Source: Bacilli bacterium
Lineage (GTDB): Bacteria > Bacillota_I > Bacilli_A > RF39 > UBA660
Direction: 5' to 3'
NCBI GenBank assembly: GCA_017511805.1
Contig: JAFWJA010000015.1
Coordinates: forward strand, 67,098 to 131,097
DNA length: 64,000 bases
Shown here: positions 35,377 through 43,168 of the stretch, in pieces
How the letters are laid out: each line of letters starts with the position of its first letter
Numbering within the stretch: position 1 is the first letter of the stretch
Notes under the pieces: generated by a model
What the model was told of the DNA's origin: nothing
What the model saw: the letters and a program-made list of their open reading frames with translations, nothing else
Databases searched by the model: none
Made by a program: the position numbers and the translations under genes

Positions 35377-35397
35377 TTAATTTTTAGAAATAAAATG

Positions 35398-35426
35398 TAT
35401 ACAAAATTAAAAAAATGTGATATTAT
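35398..35426 (+). promoter_or_regulatory. Promoter upstream of tRNA-Lys
   Basis: -35-like TATACA (35398-35403), 17-base spacer, -10 TATTAT (35421-35426), 17 bases before the tRNA. Confidence 0.6.
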
Positions 35427-35442
35427 TAACTAGTAATTTGAT

Positions 35443-35518
35443 GTCTCCTTAGCTCAGTTGGTAGAGCAACTGACTCTTAATCAGTGGGTCTGGAGTTCGA
35501 GTCTCCAAGGGGACACCA
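35443..35518 (+). tRNA. tRNA-Lys (anticodon CTT)
   Basis: Full cloverleaf: acceptor GTCTCCT with AGGGGAC, D-arm AGCTCAGTTGGTAGAGC, anticodon stem ACTGA/TCAGT with loop CTCTTAA (anticodon CTT), T-arm with GTTCGAGTC. CCA is encoded. Confidence 0.95.
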
Positions 35519-35547
35519 TTTTATTAGTGTTTCATTAATTTTTAGTA

Positions 35548-35576
35548 TTGACATTTTTTTTAAAACAATGTAGAAT
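35548..35576 (+). promoter_or_regulatory. Promoter of tRNA-Ile
   Basis: -35 TTGACA (35548-35553), 17-base spacer, -10 TAGAAT (35571-35576). Near-consensus promoter between tRNA-Lys and tRNA-Ile. Confidence 0.8.
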
Positions 35577-35604
35577 TAAGGAGTGGTTGGAACACGTTTA
35601 TTAT

Positions 35605-35681
<77 letters not shown>

Positions 35682-35690
35682 TTTATATTT

Positions 35691-35767
35691 GGCCTATTGG
35701 TGAAGTGGCTTAACACACCGCCCTTTCACGGCGGCATTCATGGGTTCGAATCCCGTATAGGTCACCA
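35691..35767 (+). tRNA. tRNA-Glu (anticodon TTC)
   Basis: Acceptor GGCCTAT with ATAGGTC, anticodon stem CCGCC/GGCGG with loop CTTTCAC (TTC), T-arm with GTTCGAATC. CCA is encoded. Nine bases after tRNA-Ile, so the two are co-transcribed. Confidence 0.95.
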
Positions 35768-35777
35768 TTTTTAAAAT

Positions 35778-35800
35778 AACTTGCTTATGCAAGTTTTTTT
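35778..35800 (+). terminator. Terminator of the tRNA cluster
   Basis: AACTTGC (35778-35784) pairs with GCAAGTT (35789-35795), then T run. Confidence 0.85.
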
Positions 35801-35806
35801 GTTAAT

Positions 35807-35833
35807 AAAAAAGAGACATTAACTTGTCTCTTT
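35807..35833 (-). terminator. Terminator of the YbhN-type gene
   Basis: On the minus strand AAGAGAC pairs with GTCTCTT and is followed by T; the gene's stop codon lies within the hairpin. Confidence 0.75.
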
Positions 35834-36874
35834 TTCTTCATCATCTTTAATTTTCTCTGCTGGCTTTCTTTTAGCATAATGGAATATCATATAGTAAATA
35901 ATTGATACAAATACTAAGAAGTAAAAACTGATATTTCTAAATATTAGTGTAGCTCCTTTAGCTATACTAGTTATTCCTAACACTTGATTTGTTTCAAGTA
36001 ATAATGCTTCACTTATAATAACTCCACCTGGAACTGGTATAAAGTCCGCTGCTATTGTTAAGAATGCTTGAATTGTAATTGCGTAGAATAATGATATTCC
36101 AGTTATATGGAATGATTTATATATAAAGAAGTTTACTAATAATAAACTTAATCTTTGTAAGAATATTATTAAGAATGATTGAGCCATAACTTTTTTATCT
36201 TTTTTTATATATTCAGCAGCTCTTTTATATTCATTAATAGATGCATCTATTTTTTTATCACTATCATTACTTTTCTTTTTAATTTTAAGTTTCCATAAAA
36301 TATTATAACCAAAATTAACTAATTTTTTAATAAATTTCTTAGAGAATAACAATGCTAGAAGTAATAATACTAATAATGATGTTATTATAAATCCTAATAT
36401 AGTAAATCCTCTAAATGTTGGTGTTAATTCTTTTATTTGAGGATAAAAGAATATAAATCCTAATACTACTATCACTAATAATGCTATTTTATATAATAAT
36501 GTATTAATCATAACAACTATACTACTAATTTTATATGGTATCTTATCTTTATTCATTTCTACCATTTGTACTGGTTGACCACCCGTACTACTTGGAGTAA
36601 TAGCACTAAAATATGTTTCAGTAAATACATATCCTATTGCTTGATACCATGATATTCTATAATTTAATTTCTTAAATATAAATTTAAAGAAATATGCTTC
36701 GAAGAATACCCATAATCCAACGCATCCTATTGCGATAATTATATATATTCCTTCACATTTACTCATTGTTTCTTGAAATTCTGTTATAGAATAGTCTTTA
36801 AATACAAATATATATGCTAGTGCGAATAGTAAAAGGAAAACACCTGTTGACAATAATTTCCTTTTTAAATTCAT
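35819..36874 (-). CDS. YbhN/LPG-synthase-TM family membrane protein
   Basis: A 351-aa polytopic protein with about eight membrane helices. It contains the family signature around FTETYFSAITPSSTGGQPVQ (residues about 86-105) and a later FIPVPGG motif. These proteins are related to the flippase part of lysyl-phosphatidylglycerol synthase and UPF0104; no synthase domain is attached. A lipid transport role is inferred from the family. An upstream in-frame start (36895) exists, but GGTGA stands before the ATG at 36874. Divergent from the next gene. Confidence 0.88.
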   Translation of the reverse strand: MNLKRKLLSTGVFLLLFALAYIFVFKDYSITEFQETMSKCEGIYIIIAIGCVGLWVFFEAYFFKFIFKKLNYRISWYQAIGYVFTETYFSAITPSSTGGQPVQMVEMNKDKIPYKISSIVVMINTLLYKIALLVIVVLGFIFFYPQIKELTPTFRGFTILGFIITSLLVLLLLALLFSKKFIKKLVNFGYNILWKLKIKKKSNDSDKKIDASINEYKRAAEYIKKDKKVMAQSFLIIFLQRLSLLLVNFFIYKSFHITGISLFYAITIQAFLTIAADFIPVPGGVIISEALLLETNQVLGITSIAKGATLIFRNISFYFLVFVSIIYYMIFHYAKRKPAEKIKDDEEKETS

Positions 36875-36951
36875 TTTTAATTCACCACATATCAATTATA
36901 TCATATTTTTATATAAAATCATCTATAAAAAACAATTATTTTTTTCTTCAT

Positions 36952-36980
36952 TTGCATATTTAAATAAAATATGATATTAT
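36952..36980 (+). promoter_or_regulatory. Promoter of the 332-aa unknown gene
   Basis: -35 TTGCAT (36952-36957), 17-base spacer, -10 TATTAT (36975-36980). Confidence 0.7.
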
Positions 36981-37009
36981 ACATTTCGTTTGTGAAAGAG
37001 GGTTTTTGT

Positions 37010-38008
37010 ATGATAAAGCAATTTAATCAATGTAATTCAGCAACTAGAAAAAAAGAATTTGAAATTATATATAATATAGTTGAGAATAATCAAAATTTGA
37101 CAGTTGAACAATTAGTTAAAAAAATAAGTGCATCTTTAAAAGAAGATTGTACTTTACATGATATTGAAAGATTCCTTAATTTTATAGTTAGATTTCATTA
37201 TCCAACAAGAGGAACTTTTGTAATTGAAGTATTAAATAGTAGAAAAAATGGTGATACTAGAATATTAGAAGCTCCAAGTGTTAGAAAGATAGAATGTATG
37301 GATGAAATAATGTCTGAAACATCACCACTTGTTGAGCAAGAAAGAACTAGACTAGCTTCAGAAATGATGAAAGATTATTTAGATGCAAAAAAAGAAGGTA
37401 AAGATGTTGAAAGACCTTCTAATGACTATTACAAAATCAAGAAAGATTTATGTAGATTAGATTTTGATTTAGTAGTAGATTATTATATAGCTGTTAATAA
37501 TTTAGTTCCTGTTTCAGAAGAAGAATTAGATCAAATAAAATTTACTATTGAGTTCTTTATTGAAAATTTAGCTAAGAACTATGAAATGTTTGGTAAATTA
37601 GATTATTCTAATGAAGAAGATATAGCTAAGATTAGAGATTTTTATATTAATGGTGAAAAGACTTTAGCGCCTTTATATAAAAATAATATAGGTAAGTTAT
37701 ATGCTTGGAAACTAGGTAAATTAAGAGAATCTTTAAATAATTTTAAAATGTTATATGATAACTTAAAAGTTTTAATAGAAAAACATGAAATTAGTAAGTT
37801 AGATGCAATAACTACTATAAGAAAAAAACATTTAATAGAAGAAGCTCCATACTTAGTAGAGTATTATGAACAATTTGCATCTATTGGTAGAGTATATGAT
37901 GGTCAAATTAAAAAAGTTCATACTATTACTGATGATAAAAGAAAAGATTTAGAAAACAGATTTGTAAAGAAATTATTATTAACAGATAATAGTGTTGAAA
38001 ATAAATAA
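37010..38008 (+). CDS. Unknown helical protein, 332 aa
   Basis: No family is recognised. A soluble, mostly helical protein. The start (KKEFEIIYNIVENNQNLTVE) looks like a small helical domain, and the middle and end are long amphipathic helices. No membrane segment. GAGGG stands before the ATG at 37010; the frame is open from 36971 but that part overlaps the promoter. The -35 box of the pheST leader lies in its last codons. Confidence 0.6.
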   Translation: MIKQFNQCNSATRKKEFEIIYNIVENNQNLTVEQLVKKISASLKEDCTLHDIERFLNFIVRFHYPTRGTFVIEVLNSRKNGDTRILEAPSVRKIECMDEIMSETSPLVEQERTRLASEMMKDYLDAKKEGKDVERPSNDYYKIKKDLCRLDFDLVVDYYIAVNNLVPVSEEELDQIKFTIEFFIENLAKNYEMFGKLDYSNEEDIAKIRDFYINGEKTLAPLYKNNIGKLYAWKLGKLRESLNNFKMLYDNLKVLIEKHEISKLDAITTIRKKHLIEEAPYLVEYYEQFASIGRVYDGQIKKVHTITDDKRKDLENRFVKKLLLTDNSVENK

Positions 38009-38023
38009 TTGTTGTGTTATAAT
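37995..38023 (+). promoter_or_regulatory. Promoter of the pheST T-box leader
   Basis: -35 TTGAAA (37995-38000), 17-base spacer, -10 TATAAT (38018-38023). The -35 lies inside the upstream coding region. Confidence 0.8.
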
Positions 38024-38029
38024 TCACTT

Positions 38030-38238
38030 AATGACGGTGATGAGAAAGTAGTAATATAATAAGTGCTTAATAGAGAGTTAGGATGGTGGAAACTAACAAG
38101 TAACATTATATGAATTCGTTCTTTAGGTCCTATAATGAAAGTTATAGCGTGTAATTTGCGTTAAAAATAAGAGAGTATAGAAATCTATAAAGTAAGGTGG
38201 TACCGCGGTAATTCGTCCTTACATTTATAGATTTTTTT
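38030..38238 (+). promoter_or_regulatory. T-box riboswitch, phenylalanine type
   Basis: Senses uncharged tRNA-Phe. Visible elements: AGAGAGTTAGGATGGTGG in stem I, specifier GAATTCG with Phe codon TTC (38115-38117), and the T-box AAGGTGGTACCGCGG (38194-38208). The terminator hairpin is formed by AATCTATAAAGTAAGG and CCTTACATTTATAGATT, followed by T; the T-box lies in its loop and 5' side, giving the alternative fold. Confidence 0.95.
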
Positions 38239-38257
38239 GTTTGAAAGGAAGGATAAT

Positions 38258-39304
38258 ATGAAAGACAAAATTGAAGCTTTAAGAAAAAGAATTGAAGAAA
38301 GACTAAATGAAGTAAAAGATTTAAATAATCTTAATGAACTTAAAAATGAATACTTAAGTAAAAAAGGACCTGTATCTGAATTAAGTAATGGATTAAGAGA
38401 TATGGATGTAGATAAAAAGAAAGAATTTGGTAAACTTATCACTGATTTTAGAAATGATGTATATTCTAAATTTGAAGCATTAAAAGAAAAATATGAATTA
38501 GAAGAATTAAATAGAAAGTTAGAAAAGGAAAAAATAGATATATCTATGCCAGGATTAGATATTCAATCAGGATCTCCTTGTATTGAAGAAAAAATACTTG
38601 AAGAAGCAGAAGATTTCTTTATGAGTTTAGGATATGACGTAGTAGAGGGTCCTGAAATAGAATTAGATAAATATAACTTTGAAATGCTTAATTTACCAAA
38701 AGAACATCCAGCTAGAGATGCTCAAGATACTTATTATTTAAAAGATGAAGAAATACTTTTAAGAAGTCAAACTTCACCAGTACAAGTAAGAGCAATGCTT
38801 GAGGGTAAAGGTGAAAAACCAATAAGGATAATATGCCCAGGTAAAGTATATAGAAAAGAAGATATTAATCCTACTCATGAACAAGAATTTGATCAAATAG
38901 AAGGATTAGTTATTGATAAGAATATTTCATTAAGTGATTTAAAAGGTACTGTTGATGCTTATGTTAAACATGTATTTGGTAAAGACACTGAAACTAGATT
39001 TAGACCAAGTTATTATCCTTTCACTGAACCAAGTGTTGAAATAGATATGAGTTGTATTTATTGTGATGGTTCTGGTTGTAATATGTGTAAACCTAAAGGA
39101 TGGATAACAATATGCGGTGCAGGTATGGTTCATCCAAATGTACTAAGAATGTGTGGATATGATCCAGATAAATGGCAAGGATTTGCATTTGGTTTTGGAG
39201 CACTTAGACTTGCTATGCTTAAATATAATATGGATGATATGAGAATTATTCATGAAAATGATTTAAGAGAAACAGAAAATTTTGATAGAAAAGAGGTGAA
39301 GTAA
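38258..39304 (+). CDS. pheS: Phenylalanyl-tRNA synthetase alpha subunit
   Basis: Catalytic subunit of the alpha2-beta2 enzyme. In the 348-aa protein an N-terminal coiled coil (about 1-90) is followed by the class II core with motif 2 region KVYRKEDINPTHEQEFDQIE, a Cys-rich loop (IYCDGSGCNMCKPKGW), and motif 3 GFGALRLAMLKY. GGAAGGA stands before the ATG at 38258. pheT begins one base after its stop. Confidence 0.96.
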   Translation: MKDKIEALRKRIEERLNEVKDLNNLNELKNEYLSKKGPVSELSNGLRDMDVDKKKEFGKLITDFRNDVYSKFEALKEKYELEELNRKLEKEKIDISMPGLDIQSGSPCIEEKILEEAEDFFMSLGYDVVEGPEIELDKYNFEMLNLPKEHPARDAQDTYYLKDEEILLRSQTSPVQVRAMLEGKGEKPIRIICPGKVYRKEDINPTHEQEFDQIEGLVIDKNISLSDLKGTVDAYVKHVFGKDTETRFRPSYYPFTEPSVEIDMSCIYCDGSGCNMCKPKGWITICGAGMVHPNVLRMCGYDPDKWQGFAFGFGALRLAMLKYNMDDMRIIHENDLRETENFDRKEVK

Positions 39305-39305
39305 T

Positions 39306-41672
39306 ATGATAAGTATGAACTGGGTTAAAGATTATATAGATATTGAAGATGAAAATCTAGAAGAATTAGCGGATAAAGTAACAAAAGCAGGTATTAACGT
39401 TGAACATGTTATTAAAACTAATATAGATAATGTTGTTATTGGTGAAGTAAAAACATGTGTTGATCATCCAGATTCAGACCATTTACATATTTGTGAGGTA
39501 AATGTTGGTACAGATACAAGACAAATAGTATGTGGTGCTCCTAATGTAAAGGCAGGTATAAAAGTCATAGTTGCTTTACCAGGTGCTAAATTACCAGGAG
39601 GAGAAATAAAAAAAGGTTCTATAAGAGGACAAGAATCAAATGGTATGATCTGTGCATTATGTGAACTAGGTTTAGAAGAAGACAATGAAGAAAACTATAA
39701 GAAGGGAATTCATGTGCTACCAAAAGATGCTCCTGTTGGTACTGATGCATTTTCGTATCTTGGTGTAGGGGATACTTTATATGATTTAGATATACATAAA
39801 CATAAGAATAATGACTGTAGATATCATATAGGTTTTGCTTATGAAATAGGTACTATTTTAGGTAAGAAAGTTAAATTACCTAAAGCAAATTATTCTGAAA
39901 TAAAAGATAGTATTAAAGATCAATTTAATTTAAAAGTAGATACAGATAAGTGTACTTATTATAAAGCTAAAATGGTTACTGATTTAGTAATGGGTGAATC
40001 ACCTGATTTTATTAAGAATAGACTTATATCAGCGGGTATGAGACCAATTAATAATATAGTAGATATATCTAACTATGTTATGCTTGAATATGGTCAACCA
40101 CTTCATTTCTTTGATAAAGATAAACTAGGAGATAAAATAGTAGTTAGAATGGCTAAAGATGATGAAGTAGTTACTACATTAGATGAACAAGAAAGAAATT
40201 TAACAAAAGAAGATATTGTTATAACAGATGGTTCTAAAGTAGTAGCAATTGGTGGTGTTATGGGAGCACTTAATACTGATGTAGATGAAAATACTAAGAC
40301 AGTATTAATAGAAAGTGCTATATTTAACGCTACTAATATTAGAAAGACTGCAAGAAGATTAAATCTAAGAAGTGAAGCATCTCTTCGTTATGAGAAAGGA
40401 CTTAACTTTGAATATACAGATGCTGCTTTAGATAGAGCTTGTTACTTACTTGAAAAATATGCTTCTGGTAAAGTACTAAGTGGTAAAGCAGAATATGATA
40501 ATGAAGATAAAAAGTTAAAGAAAATAGAATTTACTACTGATAAAGTAAATTCATTACTTGGAATAGAATTAACTGATAAAGATGTAGAAACAGAATTAAA
40601 GAAATTAGATTTTGAATATGAATATAAAGATGGTAAATTTATTACTACTATACCTAGAAGAAGATTAGATATAGAAGAAACAGTTAATGATATAACAGAA
40701 GAAATAGGTAGATTATATGGTTATCATAATATTAATAATACTTTACCTGTTCTTCCTACTAAAGAAGGTAAATATGAACAATCTTTTGGTTTTAAAAAGA
40801 CTGTTAGTTATAGAATGAGAACTTTAGGTTTAAATGAAACTAGAACTTATTCATTAGTAGATAAAAAAGATGTAGATATGTTCTATAAAGATAGAGATAC
40901 TGTTCTTATACCTGATCCAATGAGTTCTGATAGAAGTGCTTTAAGAAAGACTATGATTCCATCTTTATTAGAGGTAGTTAAGTATAATAAAACTAGAGGA
41001 TTAAAAGATATTAATATATATGAAACTAGTAAAGTATTCTATGGTGATTTTAAAGAAGAAAACCATTTAGGAATTGCGTTATATGGTAATTATATGTTTA
41101 ATCAATGGCAAGGAATTGCCATTAAGAACGATTTCTATGTTTTAAAAGGTATTATTAGTAATTTACTAGATTATCTTGGTCTAAAAAATAGATATAGTTT
41201 TGTAGAAAGTACTGAAGAAAGCTTACATCCAGGAATTAGCGCAGATATCTATTTAGATAAAAAGAAAGTTGGTTTCTTTGGTAGAATACATCCAAAAGTA
41301 AATAAAGATGAAATATATGTGTTAGAAGTATGTATTGATGATCTAGATGTTAAGACAAAAGATCTTAAATTTAAAGCAGCTTCTAAATTACCATATATTA
41401 AAAAAGATGTAGCATTCATAATGCCTAAATCTATGAAGAATGAAGATGTTGTTAAAGAAATTAAACGTGCTGGTTCTAGATTACTTACAGATATACAGGT
41501 ATTTGATTTATATGAAGGATTTAATATAGGTGTTAATAATAAATCAATCGCATATTCTTTAACATTTGAAGATAGTACTAGAACTCTTACTGATGAGGAA
41601 GTAATGGAAGTATTTAATAACATAATTAAAGAAGTAGAAACTAAACTAGGTATAAAACTTAGGAATATGTAA
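39306..41672 (+). CDS. pheT: Phenylalanyl-tRNA synthetase beta subunit
   Basis: Editing and tRNA-binding subunit. In the 788-aa protein the N-terminal OB-type tRNA-binding domain (IGEVKTCVDHPDSDHLHICE, then IVCGAPNVKAG) leads to the B3/B4 editing domain, B5 (DNA-binding-like) and a C-terminal ferredoxin-like anticodon domain (about 700-788, ending SLTFEDSTRTLTDEEV). Full length for the family. GAGGTGAAG stands before the ATG. Confidence 0.96.
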   Translation: MISMNWVKDYIDIEDENLEELADKVTKAGINVEHVIKTNIDNVVIGEVKTCVDHPDSDHLHICEVNVGTDTRQIVCGAPNVKAGIKVIVALPGAKLPGGEIKKGSIRGQESNGMICALCELGLEEDNEENYKKGIHVLPKDAPVGTDAFSYLGVGDTLYDLDIHKHKNNDCRYHIGFAYEIGTILGKKVKLPKANYSEIKDSIKDQFNLKVDTDKCTYYKAKMVTDLVMGESPDFIKNRLISAGMRPINNIVDISNYVMLEYGQPLHFFDKDKLGDKIVVRMAKDDEVVTTLDEQERNLTKEDIVITDGSKVVAIGGVMGALNTDVDENTKTVLIESAIFNATNIRKTARRLNLRSEASLRYEKGLNFEYTDAALDRACYLLEKYASGKVLSGKAEYDNEDKKLKKIEFTTDKVNSLLGIELTDKDVETELKKLDFEYEYKDGKFITTIPRRRLDIEETVNDITEEIGRLYGYHNINNTLPVLPTKEGKYEQSFGFKKTVSYRMRTLGLNETRTYSLVDKKDVDMFYKDRDTVLIPDPMSSDRSALRKTMIPSLLEVVKYNKTRGLKDINIYETSKVFYGDFKEENHLGIALYGNYMFNQWQGIAIKNDFYVLKGIISNLLDYLGLKNRYSFVESTEESLHPGISADIYLDKKKVGFFGRIHPKVNKDEIYVLEVCIDDLDVKTKDLKFKAASKLPYIKKDVAFIMPKSMKNEDVVKEIKRAGSRLLTDIQVFDLYEGFNIGVNNKSIAYSLTFEDSTRTLTDEEVMEVFNNIIKEVETKLGIKLRNM

Positions 41673-41706
41673 AAAAGATTGTCAATATGACAATCTTTTA
41701 TTTTTA
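41671..41706 (+). terminator. Terminator after pheT
   Basis: AAAAGATTGTC pairs with GACAATCTTTT, followed by ATTTTTATTTT. Confidence 0.85.
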
Positions 41707-41745
41707 TTTTAACTTAGTACTGTATAATAATATTAGAGGTGACTT

Positions 41746-42300
41746 ATGAAAAAGAAAGTTATAATATTTATTTTATTATTTATAATTGTAGTTTTAGGAG
41801 TTATTGCAACTCTAATACTAACAGGTAAAATAGGTAAGAAAAAGACTATAGATAGTTGTAAGGATTGTGTTTTTGCGCGTTATTATAAAGATAAGGAAAT
41901 AGGAGATGAATTAACTGATTATGAAAGTGATTATACTTCTATTAAGAATATAGATTCTAAAAAAATATTTCTAGGTCATAAACTAGATTCAAATAATAAA
42001 ATAGAAACTGGTTATGTATGTGGAATAACTAATGGTAAGGCATTTTGTGTAGAAGGATCTGAAACTGCATATGAATCAAATAAAAAAGTATTAAATGATA
42101 TTTTTGGTAATGATAATTGTACAGAAAAGACATTTAGTGGAAGTACATATTATACATGTGGTAATAAAGAAATATATTCAACTATATATTCATATGGATC
42201 TGCGACAGTATCTGAAAGTAAATCTAATATGTGTACATATAGTTCTAGTGATGTTATGAGTTGTTATGATGGTTGTGTATTAAATGGAACTTGTGAATAA
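41746..42300 (+). CDS. Unknown Cys-rich membrane-anchored protein, 184 aa
   Basis: An N-terminal membrane helix (about residues 4-27) leads to an outside domain with eleven Cys: SCKDCVFARYYKDKE, GYVCGITNGKAFCVEG, CTEKTFSGSTYYTCGNK, MCTYSSSDVMSC and CVLNGTC. Disulfide bonds outside the cell are likely. The pattern is pilin-like in outline, but the type IV prepilin site is absent. No named family. GAGGTGAC precedes the ATG. Confidence 0.65.
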   Translation: MKKKVIIFILLFIIVVLGVIATLILTGKIGKKKTIDSCKDCVFARYYKDKEIGDELTDYESDYTSIKNIDSKKIFLGHKLDSNNKIETGYVCGITNGKAFCVEGSETAYESNKKVLNDIFGNDNCTEKTFSGSTYYTCGNKEIYSTIYSYGSATVSESKSNMCTYSSSDVMSCYDGCVLNGTCE

Positions 42301-42332
42301 AAAAGGATTGTTTAAAACAATCCTTTTTTTTG
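42297..42332. terminator. Bidirectional terminator between convergent genes
   Basis: AAAAAGGATTGTTT pairs with AAACAATCCTTTTT, with A and T runs on both sides; it overlaps the 3' end of the kinase-like gene. Confidence 0.85.
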
Positions 42333-43085
42333 ACTATCTAATATATATCTTTTTTCATAGTTTCTTTTATTCATCATATCTTCTATTAATTGTTTATTTT
42401 CTTCAGTACAAAATCTATATGGTAATCCATTTTCTTTTAGATAGATATATAAATTTGACATAAGTACTCTTGTATAAAATGATAGAGTAAATAGGTTAAA
42501 ACAAAAATTATCAACATTATCTATTTTTTTATTACGATCATTATAACTATCTATATATGGATTAGATAAATCAAAATCTAAACTATGAACATGGAAATTA
42601 TCAACATCTAAGAATTTTATTTCACCATTTTGATCTACTAAAAAGTTATCTTTAGACATAAAATCTCCGACATAAACCCCATTACGATTTAATTCTTCAA
42701 TTCTATCTTTTAATTTTTTTAATAATACTATTTTTTTTGATTTAAATTTACCATTAAGATCATAAAGAGAAGGAAGATTAACATATTCCATTGTATATCC
42801 GACTAAACCTAAATTCTCATCATATATTAGGTCAAATAGTTTAGGATCATACCACATACAAATATCTTTATCTAATAATTGTAGTTTTTCTTCTTTGTTT
42901 TTTGCCATTTCTTCAGTAAATTCAATTTCAGTTGGTTCACCGTTTTTCCATATTTTAATTCTTCTTCTAAAATATTTTAATACTACTTCATGACCTTTAT
43001 TATCTAGATATTTATATACTTCTGATGAAATACCTTCACCAATTTTTTTACCGACACTTTCGTAGTCAATTTCTTTTTTTTCCAT
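42312..43085 (-). CDS. Atypical protein-kinase-like protein
   Basis: The 257-aa protein has a kinase fold pattern: glycine-rich loop IGEGISSEVY (about residues 15-24), VVLKYF with the ATP-binding Lys, a hinge near MEYVNLPSL, a catalytic-loop equivalent GDFMSKDN (Asp and Asn kept, HRD not), and a metal-binding LDVDNF in place of DFG. The substrate is unknown. The shape recalls bacterial atypical and aminoglycoside-kinase-like proteins. It stands alone, divergent from polA. Confidence 0.7.
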   Translation of the reverse strand: MEKKEIDYESVGKKIGEGISSEVYKYLDNKGHEVVLKYFRRRIKIWKNGEPTEIEFTEEMAKNKEEKLQLLDKDICMWYDPKLFDLIYDENLGLVGYTMEYVNLPSLYDLNGKFKSKKIVLLKKLKDRIEELNRNGVYVGDFMSKDNFLVDQNGEIKFLDVDNFHVHSLDFDLSNPYIDSYNDRNKKIDNVDNFCFNLFTLSFYTRVLMSNLYIYLKENGLPYRFCTEENKQLIEDMMNKRNYEKRYILDSQKKGLF

Positions 43086-43168
43086 CTTTTCACATCCAGT
43101 AATTAATAATTATATAATTAAATGGAAAAATGTCAATTATTTTGGTACAATATTTATAGGTGATTAGA

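Noticed and set aside
41249-41623. Antisense reading frame over pheT (124 aa)
   Set aside because: Lies fully inside the conserved end of pheT; no start signal.
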